Positions 6,339-8,226 of a stretch of 8,226 nt of DNA are shown here, one piece after another. Below the pieces are notes generated by a model. The model saw only the letters and a program-made list of their open reading frames with translations. It had not been told where the DNA came from and ran no database searches. This stretch comes from an uncultured Caulobacteraceae bacterium (lineage in GTDB: Bacteria; Pseudomonadota; Alphaproteobacteria; Caulobacterales; Caulobacteraceae): contig CALFYB010000375.1 in the NCBI GenBank assembly GCA_937952995.1, forward strand, positions 1 to 8,226, written 5' to 3'. Within the stretch, counting starts at the first letter, position 1; every line of letters begins with the position of its first letter. Both the position numbers and the translations under genes were made by a program.

Positions 6339-7181
6339 ATGGTCGACTCCATTGCCTCACCGCTCGTGATTGAAGCTGGCGATGCCAAGATTGGCGGGTC
6401 CGTTGTTTTGGAAGCCTCGCCCTCCGGTGTGGCGGTGGTGCTTATCAATCGCGCCCATCGCAAAAATGCGTTCGATGCAGAGACGATTGCCGAGCTGACC
6501 GAAGCCTTTGAGGCGCTGCATGGCGCTGACCATATCCGCGTGGTGTTTCTGCGCGGGGCAGGCGGGACCTTTAGTGCGGGGGCGGACTTGGAATGGATGG
6601 CCTCAGCCGTTGACTGGTCAGAGGACGACAATCGTGCCGACGCCATGGGTTTGGCCCGTATGCTCAAGGCCCTGCATGATGTCCCCGCCCTCACCGTGGC
6701 GCTGGTCGAGGGATCGGCGTTCGGCGGCGGGGCCGGATTGGTCGCGGCTTGCGATACGGCGGTTGCGACCCAAGAGGCTCGGTTCTCGTTCTCAGAGGTC
6801 AAGCTTGGCCTGACCCCCGCCACCATCAGCCCCTACGTGGTCGCCGCTATCGGCCCGCGCGCTTCGGTACGGCTGTTTGCGACCGGCCGAATCTTTGGCG
6901 CGGATGAGGCCAAGAGCCTGGGTCTGGTCGAGAAAATTGTAGCGGACACGGCAGGCCTCGCTGAGGCGCAGGAAGCCTTTGCCAATGAGATGATGGCCAC
7001 GGCCCCCGGAGCCGTTGCCGATGCCAAGCGCTTGGTCTGGGATGTGGCTGGAAAGACTATCGACCATGCCCTGATGGACGAGACCGCCCGCCGCATCGCC
7101 CGCCGCCGCGTGAGCCCCGAAGGCCAAGAGGGTGTTCGCGCCTTCTTGGCACGGCGCAAACCGTCATGGGCTGCCGATTGA
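6339..7181 (+). CDS. liuC: Enoyl-CoA hydratase/isomerase family, probable methylglutaconyl-CoA hydratase
   Basis: Crotonase-fold enzyme predicted to hydrate 3-methylglutaconyl-CoA to 3-hydroxy-3-methylglutaryl-CoA, the step after the carboxylase encoded on both sides. The 280 residues show the CoA/oxyanion segments LINRAHRKNAFD (35-46) and GGTFSAGADLEWM (75-87), the second oxyanion helix GSAFGGGAGLVAACD (125-139), and FSEVKLGLTPATISPYV (151-167). Glu153 in SEVKLGL corresponds to the second crotonase catalytic glutamate. The position of the first one (Glu144 of rat crotonase, in GGxxEL) is Gly133 here. A Gly at that site together with SEVKLGL and ISPYVV is, from memory, typical of proteobacterial LiuC, so this need not mean loss of activity. 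About 20 N-terminal residues precede the first conserved strand. A good ribosome binding site supports the start. The TGA stop overlaps an ATG (7181) that begins a 12-codon frame ending just before the mccA core. Family certain; the specific reaction is inferred from context. Confidence 0.88.
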   Translation: MVDSIASPLVIEAGDAKIGGSVVLEASPSGVAVVLINRAHRKNAFDAETIAELTEAFEALHGADHIRVVFLRGAGGTFSAGADLEWMASAVDWSEDDNRADAMGLARMLKALHDVPALTVALVEGSAFGGGAGLVAACDTAVATQEARFSFSEVKLGLTPATISPYVVAAIGPRASVRLFATGRIFGADEAKSLGLVEKIVADTAGLAEAQEAFANEMMATAPGAVADAKRLVWDVAGKTIDHALMDETARRIARRRVSPEGQEGVRAFLARRKPSWAAD

Positions 7182-7212
7182 TGGACCTCCAAAGTTTGAA
7201 CTGGACCTTGCC

Positions 7213-8178
7213 TTGCTGACGTCAGTCCTGATCGCCAATCGCGGTGAAATTGCCCGGCGGATTATCCGTACAGCGCGTCGTATGGGCATAAGAACCATCG
7301 CCGTCTATTCCGAGGCGGATGTGGGTTCGCCTCATGTGCGTGAAGCCGATGAGGCCGTGCTGATCGGTCCGGCGGCGGCCCGCGATAGCTATCTGGTTGT
7401 CGACCGGATCTTGGCTGCCGCAAAGGCTACGGGAGCCGAAGCGATCCATCCCGGCTATGGCTTTCTCTCGGAGAATGCGGCCTTTGCCCAAGCGGTGATG
7501 GATGCAGGCCTGATCTGGGTTGGCCCACCGCCGTCCGCCATTTCGGCTATGGGTTTGAAGGATGCGGCCAAGGCTCGGATGCAGGCGGCGGGTGTTCCCG
7601 TTACCCCCGGCTATATGGGCGATGACCAGACCCTAGAGCGGCTGAGCCTTGAGGCTGAAGCGACGGGCTATCCGGTGCTGATCAAGGCCGTTGCGGGCGG
7701 TGGTGGCAAGGGCATGAGGAAGGTCCTCGTCCCAACAGAGTTTGAGGCGGCGCTCGCCTCATGCCGGCGTGAAGCCTTGGCCTCCTTTGGCGACGACCGG
7801 GTCTTGATCGAGAAATATGTTACCCGCCCGCGCCATATTGAGGTGCAGGTCTTTGCCGACGGCCACGGCAACGCGGTCCATATGTTCGAGCGCGACTGCT
7901 CGCTGCAGCGCCGCCATCAGAAGGTTATCGAGGAGGCTCCGGCCCCCGGTATGGATGCGGCCACGCGCGAGGCAGTCTGTTCGGCAGCGGTCCGCGCGGC
8001 CTTGGCGGTCGGCTATGTCGGGGCGGGGACGGTCGAGTTCATCGCCGATGGCTCGGAGGGCCTGCGCCCAGACCGCATCTGGTTCATGGAGATGAACACC
8101 CGTCTTCAGGTCGAGCATCCCGTCACCGAAATGATCACCGGGCTCGATCTCGTCGAATGGCAACTGCGCGTGGCGTCG
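7213..8178 (+). CDS. mccA: 3-Methylcrotonyl-CoA carboxylase, biotin-carboxylase (alpha) subunit, 3' end missing
   Basis: Also called liuD. It carboxylates biotin using ATP and bicarbonate and works with MccB. The frame is open from the start to base 8178, where adapter sequence begins, giving 322 residues of a protein normally about 650-670 long. The biotin-carboxylase domain is present up to the core of the ATP-grasp. It shows SVLIANRGEIARRIIR (4-19), EAIHPGYGFLSENAAFA (76-92), the glycine-rich ATP loop AGGGGKGMRK (161-170), RDCSLQRRHQKVIEEAP (227-243), and MEMNTRLQVEHPVTEMITG (292-310) with its Glu, Asn and Arg active-site residues. The end of that domain and the C-terminal biotinyl domain (with its MKM lysine) are lost. 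There is no ATG in frame before the conserved start. The TTG at 7213 gives MLTSVLIANRGEIA, as in the family; CTG at 7216 is less likely. Acetyl- or propionyl-CoA carboxylase alpha subunits share this domain, so MCC is assigned from the liuB-liuC context. Confidence 0.92.
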
Positions 8179-8226
8179 AGATCGGAAGAGCGTCGTGTAG
8201 GGAAAGAGTGTCTTCGCCTGTGTAGA
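8179..8226. other. Untrimmed Illumina TruSeq adapter with i5 index
   Basis: The bases from AGATCGGAAGAGCGTCGTGT through AGGGAAAGAGTGT (8179-8211) are the read-through form of the Illumina universal adapter. They are followed by eight bases, CTTCGCCT (8212-8219), and then GTGTAGA (8220-8226), the start of the constant part behind an i5 index. CTTCGCCT is the reverse complement of AGGCGAAG, which I recall as TruSeq HT index D505. The codons before it are a normal biotin-carboxylase sequence ending LRVAS, so genome sequence stops at 8178. Any translation past this point is artificial. Confidence 0.97.

Noticed and set aside
1..8226. CRISPR arrays, insertion sequences, tRNA/rRNA genes, prophage or defence genes
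   Set aside because: None seen on either strand: no direct-repeat arrays, transposase motifs, cloverleaf-like segments or toxin/antitoxin pairs. The window is housekeeping and catabolic genes.

Overview
The window is a contig fragment, most likely from a metagenome. Nearly all of it (about 446 to 8178) is one GC-rich genome that looks alphaproteobacterial, perhaps Caulobacterales-like. The reasons are the nagZ-scpA-scpB order, the protein sequences and tight gene packing. Both ends carry foreign sequence. The first ~445 bases are clearly AT-richer: 22 of 60 bases are G or C in 1-60, against 36 of 60 in 541-600. They hold the 3' end of a lipoyl synthase gene resembling those of beta/gammaproteobacteria, and the C-terminal tail of a thioredoxin-like gene facing it. 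The last 48 bases (8179-8226) are not biological: they read as an untrimmed Illumina TruSeq adapter with its i5 index.

Layout. 2-340 (+): lipA 3' part. 359-469 (-): TlpA/thioredoxin-like C-terminus. 446-469: chimeric junction. 446-1279 (+): nagZ lacking its 5' end, followed by scpA (1276-2121) and scpB (2118-2756), all three joined by 4-base ATGA overlaps. 2753-4510 (-): a cyclic-nucleotide-binding/patatin phospholipase whose stop codon interlocks with that of scpB inside one CTAG. From a divergent intergenic region, the (+) genes mccB/liuB (4637-6244), liuC (6339-7181) and mccA/liuD (7213-8178, cut by the contig end) follow.

Functional logic. NagZ recycles peptidoglycan fragments, and ScpA/ScpB are the kleisin and winged-helix partners of the SMC condensin; their linkage is positional rather than metabolic. 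mccB-liuC-mccA is a leucine/isovalerate catabolism block. The carboxylase (MccA + MccB) converts 3-methylcrotonyl-CoA to 3-methylglutaconyl-CoA, and LiuC hydrates that to HMG-CoA. The usual partners liuA (isovaleryl-CoA dehydrogenase) and liuE (HMG-CoA lyase) are not in the window; liuA is not directly upstream, and anything after mccA is lost.

I found no undescribed system. The most notable observations concern sequence integrity: a chimeric join at a place where two unrelated conserved protein motifs lie on opposite strands of the same 24 bases, and adapter read-through at the right end. Secondary points are a degenerate cyclic-nucleotide pocket in the patatin protein and the unusual start of mccA.
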